NCBI GenBank assembly: GCA_018652685.1
Contig: JABIBQ010000057.1
Span: forward strand, 1-60,781
Length of the DNA: 60,781 nucleotides
DNA from: Candidatus Bathyarchaeota archaeon
GTDB taxonomy: Archaea > Thermoproteota > Bathyarchaeia > TCS64
Direction of reading: 5' to 3'
In this document: piece by piece, positions 49,721 through 58,197 of the stretch
Layout of the letters: the number at the start of each line of letters is the position of its first letter
Position numbering within the stretch: the first letter of the stretch is position 1
The notes under the pieces: generated by a model
Seen by the model: only the letters and a program-made list of their open reading frames with translations
Database searches by the model: none
Told to the model about the DNA's origin: nothing
Translations under genes and position numbers: made by a program

Positions 49721-50851
49721 ATGACAGCGTTACAGGGAATCAGAGTACTGGACCTCACCCACGCACACGCAGGGCCCATTTGCACATTATACATGGCCGC
49801 GATGGGGGCTGACGTCATCAAAATCGAGCCAAAATGGGGCGAGATGACCAGGATGTTCCCCCCGTTAGTGAAGGGCCAAAGCCCGTACTTTTTGTTCCTC
49901 GGCAGGGGAAAGAAGGGAGTCACACTGGACCTCAAGAACCCGGAGGGCAACGACATGTTCAAAGAGCTTGTCAAGGACGCGGATGTGGTAATGGAGAACT
50001 TCAGCCCCGGCACCATGGACAGGCTTGGCCTTGGTTATGATGTCCTCAAGGAGATCAACCCAAAGATTATCTACGCCAGCATCAGCGGTTTCGGCCACAC
50101 GGGCCCATGGGTCAACAGGAAGAGCTTTGACCCCATAGCTCAAGCAGCAAGCGGATACATGTGGGTCACAAAGGACGCACTAGCACCTGACGGCCCGCCA
50201 CTGCAGTCACCCGAGGCTATTGCGGACACTGTCCCTGGTTTCACCGCGCTCATCGGGATACTGGCTGCAATCGTAAGCAGGAACGAGACTGGCAGGGGCC
50301 AGAAAGTTGACGTGGCCCAGATGGACAGCATGATCGGCACCATGCAGAGCTTTAGCTTCTGGAACCTCACCCAGATGTCATGGACGAGGGCGGGCAAATC
50401 GGGAAGGGTTGGTGTCTCGGGCCTAAGAGAAACCAGTGACGGTTACGTGATGTTCGCGTTGCCACCGGGAAGGATCACGGACAGCTTCACTGCGCTACTC
50501 GGGGTCGAGGAACTGACACCAGAGATAGTGGACGGTTGGGTCAAGGAGAAGACCACAGATGAAGTGGTGAATATCCTCGCGGAGACGGGCGTACCGGTTT
50601 CTGCTGTGTTGGACCTGGACGAGGTCCAGGCCAGCCCGCAGGCCGAGGCGCGTGAGATGTTCGTCAAGGTGGACCACCCGACAATGGGCGAGCTGGTCCA
50701 ACCTGGGTTCCCTATCAAGTTCAGCGAGACCAAAGGGGACATCTCGGCACCGTCCCCGCTATTGGGCGAGCACAACGTCGAGGTCTACACCAGACTCCTT
50801 GGCTACTCGGCGGAGAAGGTCGAGGAGCTCAGGAAGAAGGGCGTCATCTAA
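49721..50851 (+). CDS. CaiB/BaiF family III CoA-transferase
   Basis: The 376-residue protein belongs to the formyl-CoA transferase/CaiB family, which forms interlocked dimers and moves CoA between acids such as formate/oxalate or carnitine/crotonobetaine. Family features include GIRVLDLTHAHAGP at the start, GADVIKIE, the FLFLGRGKKGVTLDLKNPEG block, and ISGFGHTGPW. The catalytic aspartate corresponds to Asp169 in EAIADTVPG, the same number as in Oxalobacter Frc. It is shorter than Frc (about 425) and ends cleanly. Followed 67 bases later by the interrupted thiamine-diphosphate enzyme, with which it may have formed a pathway. Confidence 0.9.
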   Translation: MTALQGIRVLDLTHAHAGPICTLYMAAMGADVIKIEPKWGEMTRMFPPLVKGQSPYFLFLGRGKKGVTLDLKNPEGNDMFKELVKDADVVMENFSPGTMDRLGLGYDVLKEINPKIIYASISGFGHTGPWVNRKSFDPIAQAASGYMWVTKDALAPDGPPLQSPEAIADTVPGFTALIGILAAIVSRNETGRGQKVDVAQMDSMIGTMQSFSFWNLTQMSWTRAGKSGRVGVSGLRETSDGYVMFALPPGRITDSFTALLGVEELTPEIVDGWVKEKTTDEVVNILAETGVPVSAVLDLDEVQASPQAEAREMFVKVDHPTMGELVQPGFPIKFSETKGDISAPSPLLGEHNVEVYTRLLGYSAEKVEELRKKGVI

Positions 50852-50917
50852 CCATCGAGCAGCGTTGACTCGGTGGTTTTTTCTTCTCATCCCACGAAGT
50901 TTAACCCGTGAACCAGA

Positions 50918-52567
50918 TTGAAGATTAAAGCAGTAGAGGGACTAGTCGAGGCCCTGAAAACAGAGGGCATCAGGGGGGTTGCGACCTTCCCCACCACTCC
51001 TATCAACAACGCCATCGGGGCAGACCCTGACATCAACATATTCATGGTCAGGGACGAGCGGTACGCCGTCGCGGTAGCAGACGCTTACAGCCGGGTCATG
51101 GACGGAAAGGACTTCGGCGTTTGCACCGTCATGGGGGGCGTCAACGCGGCGGGAACACAGATGGCGTACGGTGCCCTCGCTCAGGCGTACGAGGACTCTG
51201 TGCCACTCCTCTGCCTGACCGATGGCGTGGAGGCCGTGGAGTACGGCAGGACGCGTTTCAGCATCGACGAGGGCTTCAAGTCCGTAACCAAGTGGTGCGG
51301 CTACATCAACAGGGCAGAGAGGGTGCCTGAGTACATGCGCAGGGCATTCACCAAGCTCAAGACGGGCAGGCCATCGCCGGTACTCCTCCAGCTCCCGAAG
51401 GACCTGGGCGACTACGAGACAGTGGATTACCCATACGCCAAGGTCAAGGGCTGGAGGAGCATGGGGGACCCCAAGGACGTCCAGAAGGCGGTAAAGGCAG
51501 TGAAAAAGGCACGAAACCCCATATTATTCGTTGGGCAGGGCGTCTTCTCGGCCGACGCCGCATCGGAGCTCAGGGAGTTCGCAGAGGCAGCTCAGCTACC
51601 GGTGCTCACTACACTGAAGGGAAAGAGCGTCTTCCCCGAGGACCACCCACTGTCGCTGGGAGTCAGGGGCGAGCCGGCGGAGCGGTTCCTCATGAAGGCG
51701 GACCTTGTGCTGACGGTGGGCATGGGGCACAACCCCTGCCACTTCATGCACAAGATACCCGACGCGGTCCACAAGAAGATCATACAGGTGACCATCGACG
51801 ACAGCGACCTCAACACCGAGTACCTTGTTGACCACGCCATCATGGGGGACGCCAAGCTTGTCCTTAGACAGCTCAACGGGGAGCTTGAGAAACAGGGGAC
51901 ATCCAAGCTCAACGAGGCGTTGCACAAGGAAATCGAGGACTCATGGGCCACCATGATGAAGACGTACACACCGCTCATGGAGTCCAATGAAACTCCCATC
52001 AACCCGTACAGGGTATACGGCGACCTCATGAAGGTGCTGGATATGGAGAAGAGCCTGGTCACCCACTAGTCGGGGAACACGCGAGACCAGCTGAGCGCGG
52101 TCTACAAGTCACAGGTACCCCACGGGTTCCTCGGCTGGGGCAACGTGACCACCCTCGGCTACGGCCTCGGGGGAGCCATGGGGGCAAAACTGGCGTTCCC
52201 GGACTGGCAGGTAGTCAGTGTCACGGGAGACGCAGGAGTTGGATACCAGATGGGCAACTGGGAGACAATGGTACGGTACGAGATGGGAATAACAACGGTC
52301 CACATCAACAATGATGGGTTCGGTGGCTACGGCCCAGGGTTCTGGGGAAAGGGCCACAGCCCGTACACCTGGGAGCTGACAGGCCACAAGGTCCAGAGCA
52401 GTGCCAAGGTAGCTGAGGCCCTCGGAATCCAATCCGAGAGAGTGGACGACCCAGACGAGGTGGCGCCAGCCCTAAGACGGGCTATGAAGGCAAACGCCTC
52501 GAACAGGCCGTACCTGCTGGAGTTCATCTGCAGCAAGCACCCCGTTTTCCCCGGATGGATCCGCTGA
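50918..52567 (+). pseudogene. Acetolactate-synthase-like ThDP enzyme interrupted by one in-frame TAG
   Basis: One uninterrupted frame of 550 codons, normal length for the family, runs from TTG 50918 to TGA 52565-52567, except for TAG at 52067-52069 (codon 384). The N-terminal part has the ThDP-activating glutamate (Glu47 in RDERYAVAVADAY) and the central domain; after the TAG come SGNTRDQLSAVY, FLGWGNVTTLGYGLGGAMGA and the ThDP/Mg motif GDAG (437-440) to NND (466-468). Related enzymes have an acidic residue at the TAG position. Both halves are well conserved with no frameshift, so either the nonsense change is recent, or it is read through, or it is a sequencing error. Reaction: decarboxylation or carboligation of a 2-oxo acid; substrate unknown. 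Confidence 0.8.
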
Positions 52568-52609
52568 TCCTCCCCCTTCTTTTCTTTCATCTTCTTGACA
52601 ACGAAACGA

Positions 52610-52614
52610 TTTAA
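52610..52614 (+). promoter_or_regulatory. TATA-like box of the second M20 gene
   Basis: TTTAA lies 26-30 bases before ATG 52640, selecting it over the ATG at 52595. Confidence 0.45.
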
Positions 52615-52639
52615 CACTCAAGGCATCATCAACTTGGAT

Positions 52640-53797
52640 ATGGTGACTCACGTCGACCCAACCAAGCTCACAGAACTACTCAAAGACATGGTTAAGATTG
52701 ACTCGGTGAACCCCTCCCTGGTACCTGGGGCAGCTGGTGAGGCCGAGATCGCGTCCTACCTCAAGGACTGGATGGAATCAGTGGGCCTGGTGACTGAGTT
52801 AGTCGAGGTGGAGCCTGGACGCCCCAACGTCATCGGTACACTCAGTGGCTCTGGCGGCGGAAAATCCCTGATGCTTAACGGACACACCGATGTAGTGGGT
52901 GTGGATTACATGACCATTGACCCCTTTGACCCGGTCATCAAGGAGGGCAAGCTCTACGGAAGGGGAAGCTTTGACATGAAGGGCGGTCTCGCGTCGAGCA
53001 TGGCCGCGGTCAAGGCCATCGTTGACTCGGGGGACCAGTTGAGGGGTGATGTCATCATCGCCGCTGTCTGTGACGAGGAGTTCGCCAGCATCGGGACGGA
53101 GCACCTCATGAAGGAGACCGTCGTTGACGCGGCAATAATCAGCGAGCCCACTTTCTTCAACGTCCAGGTCGCCCACAAGGGTTTCGCTTGGATCGACGTG
53201 ACTACACACGGCGTCGCGGCCCACGGCAGCGATTTCGGCCGGGGGGTTGACGCCATCGCCAAGATGGGACACGTCCTCATCGGAGTCGAGGCGATACAGA
53301 ACATACTGGGAGAGACAAAGCACTCCCTTGTTGGGCCGGGCAGTATCCACGCCAGCATTATCAGCGGTGGAGTCGAGCTCAGCACGTACCCTGACAGGTG
53401 CAAGCTGGAGGCGGAGAGGCGGCTCATCCCCGGCGAGACAAGAGAGGACGTGGAGGCCGAGATGGAGGGACTCCTCCAGAGCCTCAGGGAGGGTGACCCC
53501 AAGTTCAAGGCAGATTACGAGATCACGTTCTACAGGGGGTCAATGGAGATCAGCCCAGACGAGGAGATCTGCAAGGTGCTGAAACAGGGGAGCCTTGAGG
53601 TCCTCGGGAAGGAGCCACAGTGGGTTGGGGGAAGCGGCTGGATGGACACACAGATAATCCATGGAAAAGGCATCCCAGCAGTTGCGTTTGGCCCAATAGG
53701 GTTCGGGGCACACGGGGCAGAGGAGTGGATTGACCTGAACTCGGTCCACAAGGCCGCGGAGGTCCAGGAGTACGTCATCAGAAAGTTCTGCGCCTAA
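52640..53797 (+). CDS. M20-family metallopeptidase/deacylase 2
   Basis: The 385-residue enzyme has the M20 zinc-site sequence: His82 and Asp84 in NGHTDVVG, Asp112 in GRGSFDMKGG and the acidic pair in CDEEFASIG near 144. The lid/dimer domain lies at about 175-290. It resembles ArgE/DapE/acetylornithine-deacetylase-like enzymes more than carboxypeptidases, by length and motif spacing. It follows the ThDP enzyme by 72 bases with its own TATA-like box. Substrate: an N-acyl amino acid or similar amide. Confidence 0.87.
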   Translation: MVTHVDPTKLTELLKDMVKIDSVNPSLVPGAAGEAEIASYLKDWMESVGLVTELVEVEPGRPNVIGTLSGSGGGKSLMLNGHTDVVGVDYMTIDPFDPVIKEGKLYGRGSFDMKGGLASSMAAVKAIVDSGDQLRGDVIIAAVCDEEFASIGTEHLMKETVVDAAIISEPTFFNVQVAHKGFAWIDVTTHGVAAHGSDFGRGVDAIAKMGHVLIGVEAIQNILGETKHSLVGPGSIHASIISGGVELSTYPDRCKLEAERRLIPGETREDVEAEMEGLLQSLREGDPKFKADYEITFYRGSMEISPDEEICKVLKQGSLEVLGKEPQWVGGSGWMDTQIIHGKGIPAVAFGPIGFGAHGAEEWIDLNSVHKAAEVQEYVIRKFCA

Positions 53798-53833
53798 TGA
53801 ATTTAGAACTCCCCCGTTGTCAGAGGGGAAGCC

Positions 53834-53862
53834 GAGGGCTCAATTCCCTCTCAGTCCACTTT
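53834..53862. repeat. tRNA-like arm with direct repeat CAGTCCACTTT
   Basis: GAGGG-CTCAATT-CCCTC forms a perfect 5-base stem with a 7-base loop, followed by TCAGTCC and A, arranged like a tRNA T-arm plus 3' acceptor strand. No matching 5' part is present. CAGTCCACTTT (53852-53862) recurs at 57432-57442. Confidence 0.4.
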
Positions 53863-53896
53863 TCAACATAGATTAGATAAATAACATATACAAACA

Positions 53897-53904
53897 CGCG
53901 CGCG
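53897..53904. repeat. CGCGCGCG tract before the solute-binding gene
   Basis: An alternating CG tract lies in otherwise A+T-rich promoter sequence, 43 bases before the start codon. Confidence 0.5.
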
Positions 53905-53946
53905 GTCGCAAATATTATATCATTTATAATATTCTGGGTTCTATCT

Positions 53947-55380
53947 ATGACCAACTCCGTAAATATTTATCACAAACGTGTCCGAATCGGAGACCCACAC
54001 ACGAACAGCGACACCTCAACAAGGGTCAGTATGTTGTTCAGCATCTATGACGCACTAGTCCAACGGGATGGCATTGGGACTTTCAGACCCGGGCTAGCTG
54101 AGAGCTGGAGTGTATCATCCGACGCTAAGACATGGAAATTCAAACTCAGGAAAAGTGTCTCGTTCCACAATGGAGAAAAACTGGTTGCCGATGACGTTGT
54201 TGCCAACTTTAACAGGTTCAGGGATCCCTCCATGAAAGGTGAGGCAGGAACCAAGGGGGTCTACCCGAGCTACTTCGAGAAAACCGTGGCTAGTGCCCTT
54301 GATGACCAAACAGTAAAGATGGAATTGGAGACTCCAATGTCCGACCTACTTGATTTACTCATAGAAATGCCCATCGCTCCAAGGAATCACTTTGACACAA
54401 TCGAGGAGGACTTGACAGGCACAGGACCATATGTCCTTGAAGAAAGCTCCGATAAACATCTCGTCACGGTAGCCAACAAGGATTACTGGGGTGGAGAAGC
54501 CCAATACAAGACGGTGAATTGGATCAAAGAGACGAATGCTATGAAGAGGCTTGAGGCTTTGAATCGTGGCGAGGCCGATTTCATTCCATCACTGGACGTT
54601 TCATTACATGACCAAGTCAATCCAAGGGTCACTATTGTTGAGAAGGAGAGCAACGTCTGCATGATCTACTTCTTCAACGCCCAGAAGGGACCCTGTATGG
54701 ATAAACGAGTAAGGCAGGCACTAAACTATGGTATCGATAAGAAGCGACTCATCGATGAAGTGTTGAACGGGGCCGCTTATCCTCTAGAAAGCGTATTCTC
54801 CCCACTGAGCCTTGGCTACGTTCCCGATGTTCCAGGATATCCATACAATCAAGAGAAGGCAAAAAAGCTTCTCGCGGAAGCAGGATATGGTGATGGTCTC
54901 CAGATCTCTCTTAACAAGCCATTCGGAGACGGATGGGGTACCAAGGTACTCTCAGAGAACCTTCACGACCAGTATGAGCTAATTGGAGTAGACCTTAAGA
55001 TCAACTCCTATCCCAATGACAATCCCGGAGAGTACAGCGATTTCGTCAAGGCAAAGGAGATCGATGATATGGCTTGGTTCGACTCAAGTCCTCTCAGCAC
55101 ATATCGTGTCTGCAGGGAGAAACTCCACTCCGGGTACAAGGGTGCATGGTGGGAAGGATACTCGAACGCTACAGTTGACAGCCTAATTGATCAATCCGAG
55201 AGAACCCTTGATTTGGCAAAGAAAGAGGAGCTATTCAAGGGAGTCTACAGGGAGGCATGGGATGACCCACCGTGGTTATACCTCTATAGACCTAGGATGT
55301 TCTGGGGTGTCAGTGAAAAGCTGAAGAAATGGAAGCCTGCCAACGATGGGCTGACATTTCCCTTTTATTTTTCCAAGTGA
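53947..55380 (+). CDS. Family 5 solute-binding protein without a signal peptide
   Basis: The 477-residue protein matches the oligopeptide/nickel/dipeptide-binding family (SBP_bac_5): LFSIYDALVQRDGIGTFRPGLAESWSVSSDAKTWKFKLR, VSFHNGEKLVADDVVANFNRF, RVRQALNYGIDKKRL, and YNQEKAKKLLAEAGYGDG. Unlike typical family members it begins directly with the domain (NSVNIYHKRVRIGDPHTNSD) and shows neither a signal peptide nor a lipobox. No permease or ATPase gene is nearby. It lies in an A+T-richer patch bounded by short repeats. Either the true start and signal were lost or it works inside the cell as a binding protein. Confidence 0.85.
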   Translation: MTNSVNIYHKRVRIGDPHTNSDTSTRVSMLFSIYDALVQRDGIGTFRPGLAESWSVSSDAKTWKFKLRKSVSFHNGEKLVADDVVANFNRFRDPSMKGEAGTKGVYPSYFEKTVASALDDQTVKMELETPMSDLLDLLIEMPIAPRNHFDTIEEDLTGTGPYVLEESSDKHLVTVANKDYWGGEAQYKTVNWIKETNAMKRLEALNRGEADFIPSLDVSLHDQVNPRVTIVEKESNVCMIYFFNAQKGPCMDKRVRQALNYGIDKKRLIDEVLNGAAYPLESVFSPLSLGYVPDVPGYPYNQEKAKKLLAEAGYGDGLQISLNKPFGDGWGTKVLSENLHDQYELIGVDLKINSYPNDNPGEYSDFVKAKEIDDMAWFDSSPLSTYRVCREKLHSGYKGAWWEGYSNATVDSLIDQSERTLDLAKKEELFKGVYREAWDDPPWLYLYRPRMFWGVSEKLKKWKPANDGLTFPFYFSK

Positions 55381-55415
55381 GGGCGTCTTTCCATTTATTT
55401 CTACAGTTTTATCCA

Positions 55416-55443
55416 GCGCGCGCGATTTCAGTGATATCACCAC
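55416..55443. repeat. CG tract with palindrome, matching 28229
   Basis: GCGCGCGCG (55416-55424) is followed by ATTTC and AGTGATATCACCAC (55430-55443), the same 14 bases as at 28229-28242. A second GCGTGCGCG lies just after. Confidence 0.55.
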
Positions 55444-55487
55444 TGGTGCGTGCGCGTCGTGCTAAGGTTCTAAGGAAATCTCCTAAG

Positions 55488-56681
55488 TCAGTTTGAGTGT
55501 AACAGTTCTTTCTTTTTCTCGTAATATTGACTTATTGAGGCCGGCCTCCGAAGACCTTCTGAACCACAGATAGTAACACATCTCGCGCAGGACCACTCAG
55601 GGTACAAGTTAGCTAATTGCCCACGATCATCACAGCAGCTCCCATAATCAAACTGGATCTTATCCTCGTAGAACCTGTGCTCCTGCTCCTTCACCTCCTG
55701 ACTATAATCGCCACTGGGCAAAGGCGTCGAGTTCGCTTGAGCCCCAGACGGGCATATCGTTACGCATTTTCCACATCCCGAATCGCTCAAAGGAACATAA
55801 CTACAGAACCGATACTCATTGAGCCCCGGGTCAGTGAAATCGTACAACTTGAACAAAAATTGCCGCCATTCTTCCGATGGGTAGATCACACCGTCCTCCC
55901 CGTTCATCTTGAGCTCAGTTTTATCGAAGATGACGATTGACCTGATAGGCCCCATGTACCTCGATATCGCGCCGTCCTCAACCTCATCCCTGAAGACAAT
56001 TCTTGAGACCCCAAACTGCCCAAGCCCCAGCAACGCGGCTAAACTTTTCTGTGGATAATTTCCTCCCTTTGATGGTCCATGTGAGACCCCCTGCTGGGTA
56101 AGAGGAACGGCCTTCTTGGAGATGGCCTCGACCGTCTTGTCATCCATGGCGACAACCGCGTTATCCCCGTCAACAAGCTCTATCGCAGTCCTGACAATGG
56201 CCTTGTTGATCATCATGTTGACGTCGTTGTACATCCTGGCGAATCTGTGGGAGGAGGTTTTTGGGTTTTCCTTGATTGCTTGAATGTATTGCTGAACCAG
56301 TTTCTCAGAGAACGGGAGCATCACCGAGACAATGGTTGCTCTCTTGTAGTTCTCCTTGGCGAACTCGAAACTGCGTGGTATCTGGAAAACGGTTTGCCTA
56401 CCTGATTCATCTACACGCTCCTTTCGTATATTGGCGTAATAGGCCCAAATCTGCTCAAGGCCTACAGGGTGAAGGCCAATAACGGCTGGATTCCTTAAAC
56501 TTTTCCACAGATCATAGTCCAAGGGGACATTTCCGACCGCGATTTTTATCCGGGGTTTCCCCTGGTCATCTGTACTATAAGTGGTCCTGGTTGCGTCCCA
56601 TTGAAACTCCGGTTCCTCATGGAGTTCTAGGATCTTTTTCTGGATAATATCTGACAGGTGATTAACGGATAATGAGTTCAT
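55488..56681 (-). CDS. QueG/reductive-dehalogenase-like [4Fe-4S] protein 2
   Basis: The 397-residue protein has a long N-terminal domain and a C-terminal pair of iron-sulfur motifs: CGKCVTICPSGA near 320 and CARCVTICGSEG near 372. The block YPQKSLAALLGLGQFGVSRIVF resembles the SGIGSFGKQSLIVN region of the QueG-like gene at 34947, suggesting a distant relation. True QueG function is unlikely because of the different domain order and length. ATG 56681 is favoured by a GAATTTATC box on the minus strand at about 56710-56720; an upstream frame to 56756 includes repeat sequence. Confidence 0.7.
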   Translation of the reverse strand: MNSLSVNHLSDIIQKKILELHEEPEFQWDATRTTYSTDDQGKPRIKIAVGNVPLDYDLWKSLRNPAVIGLHPVGLEQIWAYYANIRKERVDESGRQTVFQIPRSFEFAKENYKRATIVSVMLPFSEKLVQQYIQAIKENPKTSSHRFARMYNDVNMMINKAIVRTAIELVDGDNAVVAMDDKTVEAISKKAVPLTQQGVSHGPSKGGNYPQKSLAALLGLGQFGVSRIVFRDEVEDGAISRYMGPIRSIVIFDKTELKMNGEDGVIYPSEEWRQFLFKLYDFTDPGLNEYRFCSYVPLSDSGCGKCVTICPSGAQANSTPLPSGDYSQEVKEQEHRFYEDKIQFDYGSCCDDRGQLANLYPEWSCARCVTICGSEGLRRPASISQYYEKKKELLHSN

Positions 56682-56727
56682 ATGAACAGCTCTCAAAGAA
56701 CCTTCTGTTGATATCAGATAAATTCTT

Positions 56728-56765
56728 CGCGCGTTAGAAGGATGTTTCGAACCCAACCGCGCGCG
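56728..56765. repeat. Paired CG tracts with GTTTCGAAC core
   Basis: CGCGCG at 56728-56733 and CGCGCGCG at 56758-56765 flank GATGTTTCGAACCCAACC, which on the minus strand has the GGTTGGGTTCGAA wording of the elements at 28251 and 57296. Confidence 0.5.
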
Positions 56766-56810
56766 TGCCAGATATAGTAGTTCATTATTATTCTTTATGG
56801 ACTATGTATA

Positions 56811-56814
56811 GGAG
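56811..56814 (+). promoter_or_regulatory. Shine-Dalgarno of the PPOX gene
   Basis: GGAG lies eight bases before ATG 56823. Confidence 0.5.
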
Positions 56815-56822
56815 AGAACAAG

Positions 56823-57260
56823 ATGAGCAGCAACAAGATGACCCCCGAGGACAAAGAGAGCCTATTCAAGAAAGCTTATACAACAATGTTTTGCAGTCAT
56901 AACAAGGATGGCACCATTCATGCTGCACCTATATGGTTCAATTACAAGGATGGAGTGTTCTACTTCGTCTCAATTAAGAAATCCAAACGAGTTGCCAACC
57001 TCAAACGCAACAATATAGTATCCCTAGCATTTCTAGAGCAAGGAACCAAGACAGGCGAGAAGGGAGATACCCCATCCAAATGTGCACTGGTCTACGGTAA
57101 GGCTGAGATGGGGTTTGAACCAGAGGAAGGATATGTAGCTTTCTCCAAGTGGGTTTTCAACAAATACTACTCCGACATGGATCAAACTTCTGACTTTGAT
57201 CACAGCAACTTTGTCACGGTGAAGGTAGTACCGGACAAAATAGTCCACTTTTATCCATAA
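56823..57260 (+). CDS. PPOX-class flavin-binding protein
   Basis: The 145-residue protein has the split-barrel fold of pyridoxamine-phosphate-oxidase-like proteins: MFCSHNKDGTIHAAPIWFNY, KDGVFYFVSIKKSKRVANLKRNNIVSLAFLE, CALVYGKAEM and the C-terminal VTVKVVPDKIVHFYP. In archaea this class often binds F420 or FMN and reduces xenobiotics or quinones. It shares its promoter spacer with the Fe-S gene on the other strand, with two CG tracts between them, so they may be regulated together. Confidence 0.83.
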   Translation: MSSNKMTPEDKESLFKKAYTTMFCSHNKDGTIHAAPIWFNYKDGVFYFVSIKKSKRVANLKRNNIVSLAFLEQGTKTGEKGDTPSKCALVYGKAEMGFEPEEGYVAFSKWVFNKYYSDMDQTSDFDHSNFVTVKVVPDKIVHFYP

Positions 57261-57491
57261 TCAAGTAGGGCTCAAACCCTCTGCTGTTTTATCCTAGTGG
57301 TGGAGTTCGAATCTTGCCCCCGTATTAAAATATGCAGTTTCAATAATATTGAATACTTTTGGAATAATATTTTAGGTGCATTCCATCAGCTGTGCGCTTG
57401 TTTGGAGCAAAACGAGGGAGTGAAACTATCCCAGTCCACTTTGCTATTTAAATAACATAAAAACATTCAACCAGAATGACCATGCCAGACG
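57261..57491. other. Spacer of repeat-like fragments
   Basis: The 231-base spacer contains AGGGCTCAAACCCT (57267-57280), TTTTATCC, GGAGTTCGAATC (57302-57313), a perfect palindrome TTCAATA-A-TATTGAA (57339-57353) and the repeat copy at 57391-57443. It has no gene. Confidence 0.45.
57391..57443. repeat. AGCAAAAC repeat, copy 1
   Basis: TGTGCGCTTGTTTGG-AGCAAAACGAGGGAGTGAA is followed by ACTATCCCAGTCCACTTTG. It aligns with the copy at 58198-58265 and ends in the same CAGTCCACTTT as the tRNA-like arm at 53834. Confidence 0.55.
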
Positions 57492-58145
57492 CTAGATAAT
57501 ATGTCGTGCTGTCTCAATTTTGTCACCGTAAACAGACTTTGAATACTGAGTTATTGTAGACAGATGCTCTTCAACCGTCTCATAAGCTATTCCAACTGGA
57601 CACCATGCAAAATAGAGAGGATTCACAGTCTCTTTATTGATAGATGTTCTCGCAGCCGGGCCGAAGAGAACGCTGGCTAACACACCTTCATCATCTCGGA
57701 GGATTACATCGTTTGTGACAAGAACTTGCTTTTTCCCGTTGAGTTTGACGTATTCAACTCCATTATCAGCGAGATCATATACAAGACCGCCCTGGATCGC
57801 ATCTCTATCATGTCCCGAAGTTAGTATCCTGTTTTCCAATTCAGCCATGAACATACAATCAACGTGGGTTGAAACCTGTGGGAATGATCTCCCCTTCTTG
57901 ATGCTTTTTATCTGAAACTCTATAGGATACGTTTTTCCCCACCTATCGAAATATCCTGCATAACTCTGAACTATGGGGTCTTCTTCTGGGTCAGGGAAGG
58001 TTTCCCTGATTTTCTTCTCTATGAGGCGTTTGGCTTGCTCTATGTTTGGATGTGTATTCATGTTCTGCTGGTTGGATATAGTTTGACTGCCGAAGATGGC
58101 TGTTGGGTAGAGTTTTATTACTTCGGACCTGACGCTGAATTCCAT
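57492..58145 (-). CDS. B3/4 tRNA-binding-like domain protein
   Basis: The 217-residue protein matches the B3_4 domain found in PheRS beta and as stand-alone proteins of unknown function: RSEVIKLYPTAIFGSQ at the start, QSYAGYFDRWGKTYPIEF, SFPQVSTHVDCMFMAELE, RDAIQGGLVYDLADNGVEYV and the final NPLYFAWCPVGIAYETVEEH. The domain binds tRNA or small amino-acid-like ligands. ATG 58145 is chosen because a CCTTTTAG box lies 27-34 bases upstream; the frame extending to 58328 contains repeat sequence with no protein-like content. Confidence 0.8.
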   Translation of the reverse strand: MEFSVRSEVIKLYPTAIFGSQTISNQQNMNTHPNIEQAKRLIEKKIRETFPDPEEDPIVQSYAGYFDRWGKTYPIEFQIKSIKKGRSFPQVSTHVDCMFMAELENRILTSGHDRDAIQGGLVYDLADNGVEYVKLNGKKQVLVTNDVILRDDEGVLASVLFGPAARTSINKETVNPLYFAWCPVGIAYETVEEHLSTITQYSKSVYGDKIETARHII

Positions 58146-58197
58146 ACATATCGTACTTGGGACAAGATGTACTAAAAGGAATGGATAACAGATATAT

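Noticed and set aside
53834-53858. Possible tRNA gene
   Set aside because: Only a T-arm-like stem and acceptor-like strand are present; there is no D-arm, anticodon arm or pairing 5' acceptor strand.
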